In this document: piece by piece, positions 16,695-24,868 of the stretch | How the letters are laid out: each line of letters begins with the position of its first letter | How positions within the stretch are numbered: position 1 is the stretch's first letter | DNA from: a virus | IMG/VR virus record: IMGVR_UViG_3300036939_000057 | Location: 1-40,377 of that record | Strand: one strand, 5' to 3' | DNA length: 40,377 bases | Program-made: the position numbers and the translations under genes | The notes under the pieces: model-generated | Databases searched by the model: none | What the model saw: only the letters and a program-made list of their open reading frames with translations | Told to the model about the DNA's origin: nothing

Positions 16695-18233
16695 CTATGG
16701 CGAGGTCTCTTCGTCGTCGGCCGGAGCGCCCGTGGGCGCTGGTTTCGCGGCGTTTAATTCAATCCCGGCCTCTTCCATGAGCTTCAATTCACGCTTGCGG
16801 GTGGCGATGAACTCCTCGATGTCTTTGCCCTGCTCGGCCAGTGTGTCGGTGATAGTGTCGAAACCGTTGTCGATGCCGGTGACGGTCGCGACTGCATCAG
16901 TCTTCGGATCAACCCACGCCCAGCCGCGGGGCTGGAAGAGCGGCTCCAGCAGCCGTTTGTAATCCATCACCCTGATGTTGAGCGCGCCGGAAAGCATCGC
17001 CGATTTGAGCCACATGAGATACACGGTTCGCTCGAAATGCTCGATCATGAATTGCTGGAGCGCACGCCACTGCTCCCGCTCCGACATCAGGCCGATGCGG
17101 GCGCTGGAGTAGTTGACGCCTTCGAGATCCTCGGCGAGGACGAAGTAGGCTACGTCGAGGCCAGCCGCGATACCGCGCAGCACGCCCTTGGTGAAAGGGC
17201 CATAGCTCTGGTTCGGGTGCGACGGATCCCACTTCTCGAATTCGTAATCCTCCGGGAGTTTGAAGAACGTGCCCGGCTCCGCACTCTCAATTAGGGCGCC
17301 GTCCTCGCCATCATCGTCATCCTTGCCATCGTAATCGTCGTCCTCGTCCGGAGAAGTCTTCTTAAAAAATCCCATCGCAGACGCACCGACGCGCGCGGCC
17401 ACGAGTTCGGCCTCCTCGTACGCCCCGAGAATTTTCAGGCGGTGCATGGCAGTGTGGATCCATGGGACGCCGCGCGTCTGACAGTCGTCGTCCGCGTTCT
17501 CGTCGTCAGGCAGGTAGAAGTGAATGATCTCCTCGGCGGGCACGCGCGTGCGCGCGCGCACGTTGTTGTCGAGGAACTGGTAATCAGATGTCGGAGGCGT
17601 GAGCCAGTAGGCGACGGGGCGGTCGTTGTCGTCTATCTCCACCGACATAATGATGCGGTTGCCGTTCGTCAATCGCTCGTTCAGAGTCTCGTCGAGCCAA
17701 TCCACCGAGATGAATTTCAAAGCGAATCCGAACTGATTGTCGGCTACGATGGCGCGCACTAAGACTTCGCCGTCGCGCGCGATGGTCGTACAGGCTTTGC
17801 GCTGGATGTCCGTCCATGACAGTTTGCCCGAGGCCGAGGCGGTCTCTTTGTGTGCCCATAGCTTCCAGGCCGTTTCGACTTTGCGATTCAGCAACTCGTC
17901 GAGATCGCCCTTCTGGTTGACGGCGCGCGCCTGCATCTTCATGCCGTGTGGCCCGGCGACGTTCGTGCGCACCATCGAGAGGAATTTCTTGACGTAATCA
18001 TTGTTCCGGGCCAGCCACTTGGAGCGAGCCCGTAATACCCGCAGGCTCCGGCGCAATTCCCAGTTGGCCGACGTATTGACTGTGGTCCAGTCGTTGGTCA
18101 GACGGCTGACGCGCGCCGCTTCGTAGGAACGCTTCAGCCGCTTCTTGTGGCGGCGGCGATCTTCGGCATCGGCCTGCGCCTTCTGTTCGTTGCGGATTTG
18201 GGAGTATGTCGGCAGTTCTAGGTTAAGAGTCAT
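16695..18233 (-). CDS. Portal protein (lambda GpB family)
   Basis: A 512-aa protein. The N-terminal SRLTNDWTTVNTSANWELRRSLRVLRARSKWLARNNDYVKKFLSMV region is characteristic of lambda-type portals, followed by NVAGPHGMKMQARA. Later motifs include EEIIHFYLPDDENADDDCQTRGVPWIHTAMHRLKILGAYEEAELVAARVGASAMGFF, also diagnostic. It forms the dodecameric DNA entry ring and docks the terminase. The ATG overlaps the stop of the upstream joiner gene (ATGA). Length is typical. Confidence 0.92.
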   Translation of the reverse strand: MTLNLELPTYSQIRNEQKAQADAEDRRRHKKRLKRSYEAARVSRLTNDWTTVNTSANWELRRSLRVLRARSKWLARNNDYVKKFLSMVRTNVAGPHGMKMQARAVNQKGDLDELLNRKVETAWKLWAHKETASASGKLSWTDIQRKACTTIARDGEVLVRAIVADNQFGFALKFISVDWLDETLNERLTNGNRIIMSVEIDDNDRPVAYWLTPPTSDYQFLDNNVRARTRVPAEEIIHFYLPDDENADDDCQTRGVPWIHTAMHRLKILGAYEEAELVAARVGASAMGFFKKTSPDEDDDYDGKDDDDGEDGALIESAEPGTFFKLPEDYEFEKWDPSHPNQSYGPFTKGVLRGIAAGLDVAYFVLAEDLEGVNYSSARIGLMSEREQWRALQQFMIEHFERTVYLMWLKSAMLSGALNIRVMDYKRLLEPLFQPRGWAWVDPKTDAVATVTGIDNGFDTITDTLAEQGKDIEEFIATRKRELKLMEEAGIELNAAKPAPTGAPADDEETSP

Positions 18234-18820
18234 TTCGGTGTATCGAACCTCACTTTGACAGTGGAGAATAGGGTGCCGCCGCGGCGCAGACGCGCCCGGC
18301 GCTGCTCGCGCGCGTAGATGCCCGCATAGTACTTGCGCAGCGTGACGAGCTCAGTGATGGGAATCTTCATGAGCATCCGGTAGCCGCCGCCGCCGCTGAT
18401 TTGATATTGCTGCTGGTCAGTCGTCGCGCGCCCTTCGATGGTGGCGTCAATGGCGTCGAGAATCTTCTTCGCCTGCGACCGGTTGTCCACCGTCGTCCCG
18501 GGCGCGACGGCCGCGAAGCCCTGCTTGACCGTGACCGAGCCTTCGCCGACCTGATACTTCTCGCCGTCTTTGTTGATCCACGCCTGCCAGAAGTAGTTAC
18601 CCGCCGTGAGAGCGTCCGTCGCGGCCGTCGGCACCGCGACGATAAAGTCGTCGCCGTCGGCGGTCGCCGCGACATCGAAGCCGGCCCCGGCCCCGCGGAA
18701 GTGATAATCGAGTGTCCACCCCTCGGAGGCCGGGTAGCCGTCGAAGCTCTTCGTCCATTTCGGCGTTTCGCCGGTCGAGAACTCGCGCGGTTCGTATGTT
18801 CGTAGCTCTGCCATGGTCAT
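18230..18820 (-). CDS. gpW-like head-tail joining protein with N-terminal beta domain
   Basis: A 196-aa protein. The C-terminal half (AKKILDAIDATIEGRATTDQQQY, ITELVTLRKYYAGIYAREQRRAR) resembles the helical gpW-type joiner encoded between terminase and portal in lambda. The N-terminal ~100 residues (FSTGETPKWTKSFDGYPASEGWTLDYHFRG) form a beta domain found with such phage proteins. Both ends overlap neighbours by ATGA, giving tight translational coupling with terminase and portal. Confidence 0.75.
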   Translation of the reverse strand: MTMAELRTYEPREFSTGETPKWTKSFDGYPASEGWTLDYHFRGAGAGFDVAATADGDDFIVAVPTAATDALTAGNYFWQAWINKDGEKYQVGEGSVTVKQGFAAVAPGTTVDNRSQAKKILDAIDATIEGRATTDQQQYQISGGGGYRMLMKIPITELVTLRKYYAGIYAREQRRARLRRGGTLFSTVKVRFDTPK

Positions 18821-20823
18821 CTCCAGTTAGTGGCGAAGTTTCTCTGCCCGCGGCGACGTGCGCGCCGAAGTGGCGGTCGAGCCTGTTCCTGCTCGTCAGG
18901 TGCAGACGTCTGTACATCCTCGGCGTCCAGGCCTGCGCTCTGCGGCGCGGGCGGCGTGCCGGCGGAGGCGGCTGCCCCCTGTGTTGCAGCTACTGCCTCC
19001 GCCTCGGCGCGCGTGCGCCGGGCGATGCTGCGGAATTTAGGGTTAAGGATGGCGCACGCGGCCATCGCGTAAACGCGCAGGTCGAGCGCCTCGTTGCGCG
19101 CCGACGCCTTGATCTTCTCCCACCGTCGATAGGTCTTGCCGCCGCTGGTGCGCATCACCGGCCGCTCGCTGCGGAGTTGTTTGAAGTAACTTTCGTCCCG
19201 CGTTAACGGGAAGTGGCAGTAGCCCGGGCCGGGATCGGTGATGAGCAGGTGCGCGGCGATGGTGTCTTTCGCCGTCTCCGTGCCGACGGTGTAGAGGCGC
19301 ACCGGCGGCTTGCCCTGCAGCGTGGGTTTCGAGATGAGCGGCTTACCGGGCGTGTTCGCGCCTTTGATGGCATAGACGCGCCGCCCCTTGTTTTCATGGC
19401 AGAAACGATAGACCTGCTTCGTGTGGTGGCCGCCGCTGTCGATGCAGGTGGCGCGCACCCGGGTCATCACGATCTGCGCCGCGTCTTCGTCCGTCTCGCC
19501 GCCGACGGGCACCTCGAACTCGTAATCGCGCGTCAGGAGTTCCTTCAGGTCTTCCCAGACCTGCGACTGCGCCGGGTCGCCTTCGAGCACGTGATACCCG
19601 ATTGACCATGACTCCTCGTCGAGGCCCCAGCCGACGATCTCGACTTCGAGACGATTGCCCTGCACGTCTACGCCGGCCGTGAGCACGAGCACGCCGCGCG
19701 GCACGGCGACGGCGAACTCCTCACACCGGTCAACCAGATCGTCCGTGCTCGCCTGCTCCGTCGTCTCTTCCCAGCCTTCGGCGAGCGAAGTATTGATGAA
19801 GACTTTGAGTGCCGACCTGCTCTTCTTCGCTTCGAGGAAGTTCAGCACCATCTCGCCCCAGGTGACGAACGGCGAGTAGCCTTCCCAGATGTGGAAGCCA
19901 GCGCGGCCGTTGAACTGTTTCTCCGCCCGCCATTCGCCGCGCGCCAGCATCTCCTGCTTGTGCTCGTGCTCGATGACACAACCGGAGACGCAAACGTAGT
20001 AGGCATTCGCCATGTCGTCATCATCCCACCTGATGACGTATTCGCCGTCGCGCTTCCATTCAAGCGCCTGATACTCGCCGCAGTGCGGGCACGGGACGAA
20101 GTACCTGCGCTTGTCGGAGTTCTCGTATTCGAGTTCGATGGGCGTATAACGCCGGGCGTCCGGCGGCGCGCCCGGCTCCAGTTCCAGCCGCTCGCGCGGC
20201 GTCGAGACTTTGAAGGTGATGGAGTCTGGAAAGGTTTTCGTGCGTGCCTCGGCGAGTTTCGCCGGGTCGCCTTCGCTCGTCGGTTTGAAGGCGTCGCGCT
20301 CGTCGAGGAGCATGACACGACGCGGCCGCGACGAGAGGGTCGCCGCCGACGTTGCCCACCCGATGGCCAGGTGGCCGCCAGGGAAACTCTTCTCCTCAAT
20401 CGTGTTGCTGCCGTCGCGAGAGCGGGGCTCCTCGATGAGGTTGGCGAGCACGGGCGTGTCGCGAATCATCGGCGTCAGCGACTCTGTTGACCAGGCTCTC
20501 GCCTTCGACTCGATCTCGCAGACGTACTGGATCGGCGACGGGTCGATGTGGATGTAGTAGCCGATAACGTTGTTGAGACATTCGGAGCCGGCGACCTGCG
20601 CCGATTTGACGAAGATGACTTCACGCACGCCGGGCTTCGACACCGCGTCCATGATGTCCACCAGGTACGGCACGAGTTCGTTGCGCCACTTGCCCGGGCG
20701 CGCGCTGCGCTCGGCCGAGACATAGCGATAGGTGCCCGCCCACTGGGAGACGGTCAAAGATGATTCGGGAATCGCCGAAGCTATCGCTTCAGAGAAAACG
20801 CGTGTGATCGTCTCTAAGCTCAT
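18817..20823 (-). CDS. terL: Terminase large subunit (GpA family)
   Basis: A 668-aa protein, the DNA-packaging ATPase and nuclease. SLTVSQWAGTYRYVSAERSARPGKW at the N-terminus is the hallmark of lambda GpA-type terminases. A Walker-A-like VKSAQVAGSE lies at about 72-81 and a Walker-B-like RRVMLLDERDAF at about 169-179. A Zn-binding-like stretch has CPHCGEYQ and CVSGC. The C-terminal nuclease begins LTAGVDVQGNRLEVEIVGWG. The last ~60 residues are Ala/Pro/Arg-rich. Lambda-like cos packaging is likely for this family, but no cos site was identified. Confidence 0.93.
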   Translation of the reverse strand: MSLETITRVFSEAIASAIPESSLTVSQWAGTYRYVSAERSARPGKWRNELVPYLVDIMDAVSKPGVREVIFVKSAQVAGSECLNNVIGYYIHIDPSPIQYVCEIESKARAWSTESLTPMIRDTPVLANLIEEPRSRDGSNTIEEKSFPGGHLAIGWATSAATLSSRPRRVMLLDERDAFKPTSEGDPAKLAEARTKTFPDSITFKVSTPRERLELEPGAPPDARRYTPIELEYENSDKRRYFVPCPHCGEYQALEWKRDGEYVIRWDDDDMANAYYVCVSGCVIEHEHKQEMLARGEWRAEKQFNGRAGFHIWEGYSPFVTWGEMVLNFLEAKKSRSALKVFINTSLAEGWEETTEQASTDDLVDRCEEFAVAVPRGVLVLTAGVDVQGNRLEVEIVGWGLDEESWSIGYHVLEGDPAQSQVWEDLKELLTRDYEFEVPVGGETDEDAAQIVMTRVRATCIDSGGHHTKQVYRFCHENKGRRVYAIKGANTPGKPLISKPTLQGKPPVRLYTVGTETAKDTIAAHLLITDPGPGYCHFPLTRDESYFKQLRSERPVMRTSGGKTYRRWEKIKASARNEALDLRVYAMAACAILNPKFRSIARRTRAEAEAVAATQGAAASAGTPPAPQSAGLDAEDVQTSAPDEQEQARPPLRRARRRGQRNFATNWR

Positions 20824-21247
20824 TGAAGATGCGCCCCAGCTCGCGCTGTAACGTCTCGGTGATGTGCGGCGCGGATTCCGCCTTGTAGAGTTGCGCGGCG
20901 ATGCTGCGCGGGAACTGCACGGCGACGCGGTTGTGCATCCCCTTAAATAGTCTCAGGGCGTAGTCGCCGACTTCCTTCGTCGAGACGACGTCGCCGCGCT
21001 CGCGCTCCAGGTCGAGTTCGCGCAGGCTGGCGTCGGCCTGCATCTTCCGGAGTTTCGCCGCGTCGAACTCAGCGGACTCTCCGGCGATGAGCGCCGGCAG
21101 GGCCACGTCGAGCGCGTAGGTCTTGGCGTTCTTCGCGCCTTCCTCGAAAGGGACTTCCGCGAGCCGCTTCGTGACGGTCGCTCGGTCGAGGCCGCTGAGG
21201 CCCGCGAGTTGCGAGATGGAATAGAGTTGCTGGTCTGCTGTGCTCAC
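20789..21247 (-). CDS. terS: Terminase small subunit (Nu1-like)
   Basis: A 152-aa protein. The N-terminal winged-helix motif YSISQLAGLSGLDRATVTKRLAEV would bind the packaging site. Residues AAKLRKMQADASLRELDLERERGDVVS are the helical oligomerisation segment typical of Nu1/DUF1441-like small terminases, then VGDYALRLFKGMHNRVAVQFPRSIA. It overlaps the large terminase by 35 nt and starts inside the stop of the upstream gene. Confidence 0.82.
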   Translation of the reverse strand: MSTADQQLYSISQLAGLSGLDRATVTKRLAEVPFEEGAKNAKTYALDVALPALIAGESAEFDAAKLRKMQADASLRELDLERERGDVVSTKEVGDYALRLFKGMHNRVAVQFPRSIAAQLYKAESAPHITETLQRELGRIFNELRDDHTRFL

Positions 21248-21816
21248 CTGGCTGACCTCAGTGCTTTCCTCAAATTCGCGTAAAACAGTTTGTCGAAATT
21301 CTTCTCGACGACGGTGATCGTCGGCTCAACGACGGTCGCCTGCTTCCGGATGCGTGCCCGTTTCGTCAGGGCGTAGAGGAAGACCAGCTTGCTGTTCGCC
21401 TTGCGCCCTTTGCGCTGGAAGAGGCCGAGGCCGCCGCCCTTGAGCAGCAGCAGGACGTCGCGCTTGCCGCGCAGCGCCTTCGGCCGCTGGCTCCGCTGGA
21501 TGATGTCGCGCTTCGTGCGGCGAACGTTCTTACTCGGAACCGCCAGCGCCCTGCCCTCCGGGACTTTGTCTTCGCCGTCCTCGTGCGGGATGAGCCAGTC
21601 GGCGCGGGTCACGAGCGCGGCGCTCAGGTCGGACTTCGTCGCCGGCAGCGCCTTGATGCCCATGGCGTTCCCGGGCTTGTCCCAGTTATTGCGCACGGTG
21701 AAGGTGCTCTCGATGTCCGAGATCACGACGCCCTGCGCCGCTTTCACCACGCCCGTGAGGGTCTGCGCCAGCGCGAAGGTGACTTGTTTGACTAGATTTG
21801 GTGGTTGACCTGCCAC
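21244..21816 (-). CDS. Phage protein of unknown function
   Basis: A 190-aa basic protein starting MAGQPPNLVKQVTFALAQTLTG, with STFTVRNNWDKPGNAMGIKALPA, then a Lys/Arg-rich middle and a C-terminal helix ending FYANLRKALRSAR. The FTVRNxW...GIKAxPA pattern recurs in phage proteins encoded near head or tail completion genes, but I cannot name a function. A promoter-like motif starts 27 nt upstream. It is the first gene of the terminase-portal cluster and is coupled to the small terminase. Confidence 0.6.
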   Translation of the reverse strand: MAGQPPNLVKQVTFALAQTLTGVVKAAQGVVISDIESTFTVRNNWDKPGNAMGIKALPATKSDLSAALVTRADWLIPHEDGEDKVPEGRALAVPSKNVRRTKRDIIQRSQRPKALRGKRDVLLLLKGGGLGLFQRKGRKANSKLVFLYALTKRARIRKQATVVEPTITVVEKNFDKLFYANLRKALRSAR

Positions 21817-21842
21817 GTTGAAACCGTTTCCCTCCCGGTCTC

Positions 21843-21869
21843 AAGGATAGTCAAATTGTGGAATCTAAG
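21843..21869 (-). promoter_or_regulatory. Promoter-like motif upstream of terminase unit
   Basis: On the minus strand CTTAGA-N14-TATCCTT has the same 14-nt spacing as the motifs at 16658 and 23886. It lies between two same-strand genes, immediately before the gene starting at 21816. Confidence 0.6.
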
Positions 21870-21875
21870 AATTTT

Positions 21876-22487
21876 TCACTCCGCCAGGGAGTCCATGAAG
21901 GTCTTGGTGCCGGAGGATTCGCGGCTCGGGGATGAGTAATTGGAACCGGCAGGCGAGGAGTTTTTCAGCTTGAAGAAATGTTCGATGCGACCCTTCGCCG
22001 GCATGATACGTCGCCCTGTCTGGAGGTGCTCTATGAGTTTGAGGGCGATTAACTCATTCAACACTTCCCAAAGTTTCGCTTCGGGCAAGACCATATCTGC
22101 CTGCAATTCTTCCAGGGTGAGACCGGTGACCGGTTTCAACAGATTGATGACCTGCTCGCGAGCTGACTTCGGAGTCCGGCGTAAGGAGATCTGTAGTGTC
22201 TCAATGGCCGACGCGAGGTGCTGCGCCAGTTCCGGGTAGAGTTCCGCGCGGAACATGAGTTCCTGCAGCAGGCTTTTCGTCGCACCCTCCGGGTCATCGG
22301 CGAAACTTGGCCAGGTCTCGTGCTCTGCGGGAGACGGCTTCGACGCTCGACCCGTCTGTGACGGCCCCGGCTCGACTAAGGAAAGAGGGGCGCGCTCGCG
22401 GTCAGACGGCGCGCCCGCATTGGTGGCAGGTGTGGTGGCGGGTGTTCTGGCGGACTTGCGTGTTTTTGGGGGAAAAACTGTTTTCAT
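21876..22487 (-). CDS. Putative winged-helix protein with disordered N-terminus
   Basis: A 203-aa protein. Residues 1-60 are Pro/Thr/Ala/Ser-rich and probably disordered. Residues about 65-110 are helical. Residues about 110-165 read as a winged helix: AREQVINLLKPVTGLTLEELQADMVLPEAKLWEVLNELIALKLIEHLQTGRRIMPA. It could be a DNA-binding regulator of late genes or a packaging accessory, since it lies directly upstream of the terminase unit. No family recognised. Confidence 0.55.
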   Translation of the reverse strand: MKTVFPPKTRKSARTPATTPATNAGAPSDRERAPLSLVEPGPSQTGRASKPSPAEHETWPSFADDPEGATKSLLQELMFRAELYPELAQHLASAIETLQISLRRTPKSAREQVINLLKPVTGLTLEELQADMVLPEAKLWEVLNELIALKLIEHLQTGRRIMPAKGRIEHFFKLKNSSPAGSNYSSPSRESSGTKTFMDSLAE

Positions 22488-22496
22488 TTAGCGCCC

Positions 22497-22631
22497 TTAG
22501 TTCGTGAGACAGGACAGCCCATAGAGGGCGAAGCAGCCGACGGCCCAGGCCGCAGCGGTGACGAATGAGAAAGTGACGAGGGAGAGACCGTCGCGCGAAT
22601 TGTCGTTCGTTTCCGGGGGAGAAGTTTTCAT
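22497..22631 (-). CDS. Small single-pass membrane protein
   Basis: A 44-aa protein starting MKTSPPETNDNSRDG, then one hydrophobic segment (about residues 16-40: LSLVTFSFVTAAAWAVG and on). Its ATG overlaps the stop of the preceding small gene (ATGA). Position within a run of tiny membrane genes suggests a holin or antiholin-like lysis role. This is inference from topology and position. Confidence 0.5.
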   Translation of the reverse strand: MKTSPPETNDNSRDGLSLVTFSFVTAAAWAVGCFALYGLSCLTN

Positions 22632-22750
22632 AGCATTGGCCCTAAATCGCGCAGGTAGATCGCGCCCTCCGCGGTCAGATAGACGCCCATCAGGTGCGCG
22701 ACGCCGGCGTCATCCTTGAGAGTTTCCGTATGTAAGAGCCGATCTTTCAC
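22628..22750 (-). CDS. Small protein of unknown function in lysis-like cassette
   Basis: A 40-aa protein from GTG 22750 (VKDRLLHTETLKDD) ending LRDLGPML. An AGGAG motif lies just upstream. Start and stop overlap both neighbours (GTGA and ATGA). It is soluble, with a short predicted beta hairpin (MGVYLTAEGAIYLRD). Coupled translation and frame integrity support it as a real gene; function unknown. Confidence 0.5.
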   Translation of the reverse strand: MKDRLLHTETLKDDAGVAHLMGVYLTAEGAIYLRDLGPML

Positions 22751-23094
22751 CGGCGCTCCTTCAACTGCAGCCGCAACAGTTCGTCCACCGTACGGTCGAT
22801 CTTCTCGACGGTCTTCCATTTCTCGTCGAGGATTTCCTTGGTGACGACGTCTTTGCGCAGTTCTTTGAACGTCTCGTCGCGCTCGCGCTTGTTGGTGTCC
22901 ACCCGCGCGTCGGTCGCCTGCTGCTGTTGCTGGAGGGTTTCGATCTTGTCGGTGACGCTCGCTTTCGCCAGCGTGATGAACGTCGCCCCGATGCTGATGA
23001 GCGCCGGGAACAAAACGGCGGAGAGCACCAGCGTGACAAGCTGGTGCTCGAACCATTTACGCGGGGGTGTCTGTGAGACGATATCGGGGGACAT
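22747..23094 (-). CDS. Membrane-anchored coiled-coil protein, putative lysis accessory
   Basis: A 115-aa protein. One membrane segment (about 18-42: LVTLVLSAVLFPALISIGA) is followed by a long charged helix with QQQQQ at about 56-60 and heptad-like spacing to the C-terminus. This topology resembles inner-membrane spanins or XhlA-like proteins. The neighbouring gene encodes a small lipoprotein-like product, so the two could form a spanin-like pair, but neither matches a named family. Confidence 0.55.
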   Translation of the reverse strand: MSPDIVSQTPPRKWFEHQLVTLVLSAVLFPALISIGATFITLAKASVTDKIETLQQQQQATDARVDTNKRERDETFKELRKDVVTKEILDEKWKTVEKIDRTVDELLRLQLKERR

Positions 23095-23106
23095 GGGAAA
23101 ACCTTT

Positions 23107-23601
23107 TTAATGCGTGCCGGATTGCGGCGCCGGGGTGGGACTCGCGGCCGGATTCTCCTTTTCGTCGGGGATGGCCGCCGCGATGATGCGCAGAGCGCCA
23201 AGTCCGCGCTGGAAGTTTCGCTTGAACTCCTCGACGCGCCAGCGAGACCTGGCGCTCTTGATGCCGAGCACGCCCGCCTCGTCGAGCCGCCGGGCGCTCG
23301 CCTCGAAGTAGCCGATCTGCTGGAGGATGGTGCGCCGCTTTTCCGCTCGCGCCATGGAGTTCCAGTTGACGATGAGGGTCAGGCCGTGCCCGTTCGACTC
23401 GACCTCGGAGAAGACGGCCGCGTATTGCCTGGCGGCGTCGCCTTCGATCTCGCCGGCCCGCCGCATGGACTCGATCTCGCGCTGCGCCTCAATGGCGCCG
23501 GCTTCGAGGCCGCGCCCGACGGCGCGCACGTTGGGGCTGCAGGCTGCCGTGACGACGGCGGCGAGCAGAGCGAAGAGGGGAAGCAGATGTTTTAGTCGCA
23601 T
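23107..23601 (-). CDS. Small putative lipoprotein in lysis-like cassette
   Basis: A 164-aa protein from ATG 23601, chosen because GGAGAAA lies just upstream; the in-frame upstream extension would run into the previous gene. Residues 1-21 are a signal sequence ending VVTAAC, a weak lipobox. The mature part is helical (EIESMRRAGEIEGDAARQYAAVF) and ends in a Pro/Ser-rich tail. Placement between a holin-like gene and a membrane coiled-coil gene suggests an outer-membrane spanin-like role. This is an inference. Confidence 0.55.
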   Translation of the reverse strand: MRLKHLLPLFALLAAVVTAACSPNVRAVGRGLEAGAIEAQREIESMRRAGEIEGDAARQYAAVFSEVESNGHGLTLIVNWNSMARAEKRRTILQQIGYFEASARRLDEAGVLGIKSARSRWRVEEFKRNFQRGLGALRIIAAAIPDEKENPAASPTPAPQSGTH

Positions 23602-23636
23602 TAAAGTTTCTCCGGGTGAATAGAATGGGGCGGACA

Positions 23637-23837
23637 TTACTTCGCGCCCACATCCTCCGACGATTTGTTGTTGTCGCGCGCCTGGATGAGGCCGATGCCG
23701 GTGGCGATAGTGCCTCCCGCAAACATCAGTTCGTCCGCCCCCGGCGCGCGCCGGTTGACGGCGGCCGAGATGGCGAGCGAGGCGAGCGCACCGACGATGA
23801 GCACCACGCCGATGACAGAAGTTCTCCAGCTAGTCAT
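23637..23837 (-). CDS. Holin-like small membrane protein
   Basis: A 66-aa protein from ATG 23837, preceded by AAGGGAGAA. One strong membrane segment (VIGVVLIVGALASLAIS) and a second weaker one (GGTIATGIGLIQ) are followed by RDNNKSSEDVGAK. This hairpin followed by a DNN-rich tail is common in small phage proteins thought to be holins. It is the first gene after the motif at 23886. Confidence 0.6.
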   Translation of the reverse strand: MTSWRTSVIGVVLIVGALASLAISAAVNRRAPGADELMFAGGTIATGIGLIQARDNNKSSEDVGAK

Positions 23838-23885
23838 GAAATTCTCCCTTGAGTGTGCGGCTCTACCAGTAGGCCGCCATTCCCC

Positions 23886-23912
23886 AAGCATAGCGAGATC
23901 TCAATTTCTAAG
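23886..23912 (-). promoter_or_regulatory. Promoter-like motif upstream of lysis-like cassette
   Basis: On the minus strand CTTAGA-N14-TATGCTT lies 49 nt before the holin-like ATG. Bases just upstream (AAACCTTAGAA) also match the copy at 16658. Identical spacing in three places argues against chance. Confidence 0.6.
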
Positions 23913-24267
23913 GTTTCGAGTCCACCGCCCCCGCCGCTTAAAGCATCCGGTTCGCCTGACGGCGAATCCGGGCACCACAAGGATGACGACTTGCGGGCCT
24001 CTCCTCCCTCGAATCCCACTTCAGCAACTCAGAGCCTTCGCACCCGCATATACGCCGCACTAAAACGCCTGCTGCTGATGAAATGAAATAAAATCCAGTC
24101 ACTAGCGACCCCTTGCGCGTGGCGCGTTACCCTCAGGGTTGAGAGGCGGGGGAAGGACCCGCGCGCCGAGAGCGCGCTGAAGAGACGAGGAGAGCGCGGC
24201 TGGTGATGTGAGGTGGTGTGGGGTGACGTGGGCTGTCACCCTGACACATCCAGTCACCTGTCCCTCA
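23913..24267. other. Non-coding interval with several inverted repeats
   Basis: No supported gene. It holds a GCGCGC-CGAGA-GCGCGC hairpin (24161..24177), a GGGTGAC-N7-GTCACCC inverted repeat (24221..24241), a GTG-rich stretch before it, and the 10-mer ATCCAGTCAC twice (around 24095 and 24249). None has a U tract on the minus strand. This could be a regulatory region separating the 24.3-25.6 kb genes from the late genes. Confidence 0.4.
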
Positions 24268-24498
24268 TCACTCTCTCTCCGGCCAATGCCAGTGGCCGCC
24301 CTTAGTGCCAAAGGGAACGTGCTGGTTGAAGAACATGCCCGTTGGATTGAGCACACATAAGCCGACGGCACTGTGCTCGTCATCCGGGTTGTCCACCTCG
24401 GTGATAATGGCCGCACGCTCGGCTGAGGGGTGTTCGCCGCTGGGCGTGCCATAAGCCACGTAACGCACAGTTCGTCCGATTGAAGGTTTATTCCTCAT
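24268..24498 (-). CDS. Conserved small phage protein of unknown function
   Basis: A 76-aa protein starting MRNKPSIGRTVRYVAYG, then AAIITEVDNPDDEHSAVGLCVLNPTGMFFNQHVPF and ending in a WHWPE motif. This is a widespread phage/prophage pattern with no assigned function; the small-barrel look is compatible with a beta-rich fold. It abuts the upstream nuclease-like gene with no gap. Confidence 0.7.
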   Translation of the reverse strand: MRNKPSIGRTVRYVAYGTPSGEHPSAERAAIITEVDNPDDEHSAVGLCVLNPTGMFFNQHVPFGTKGGHWHWPERE

Positions 24499-24807
24499 TC
24501 ATCCTTTCGTCTGTGTAGTTGAGATTGGTGCGCCGATGGCACGTAACGCCTGCTCAGGGTCTTCAACGACGACCTTCTGCCCGCGCCATGCGGCATGCCA
24601 CACGACTTGGTCAGGGTTGAGCTTTCGCTCGCTCGCCGCTTTCTTACCGTCCTTCACTTCGAGCAGGTAGTTTGCGCCCCTGTAGCCGACGAGCAGGTCA
24701 GGACATCCACCTCCGACGGCGTGCAGGTGCTCGACCGTCGCGCCGGCAGCACGCAGGGCGGCCACGATCTCGGGTTGGTTGCGGTCTACGTTGGCGGCTC
24801 GACGCAT
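24499..24807 (-). CDS. Predicted PD-(D/E)XK-type small nuclease
   Basis: A 102-aa protein from ATG 24807 (MRRAANVDRNQPEIVAALRAAG); a TTG at 24840 would add 11 residues that do not fit the family. The core has CPDLLVGYRGANYLLEVKDG, i.e. D...ExK spacing typical of VRR-NUC/Holliday-junction-resolvase-like restriction-fold nucleases in phages. Likely a role in phage DNA recombination or processing. A C-terminal WHAAWRGQKVVVEDPEQALRAIG helix completes the fold. Confidence 0.7.
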   Translation of the reverse strand: MRRAANVDRNQPEIVAALRAAGATVEHLHAVGGGCPDLLVGYRGANYLLEVKDGKKAASERKLNPDQVVWHAAWRGQKVVVEDPEQALRAIGAPISTTQTKG

Positions 24808-24868
24808 GGAGATAGAGTTGCCGTGTCCGCTACCGTACAAAGGGGCGCACTCGGCATCCGTACCAGGG

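Noticed and set aside
24102-24452. 116-codon minus-strand frame
   Set aside because: Mostly overlaps the conserved gene at 24268..24498 in another frame and has a Pro/Ser/Arg-rich random look.
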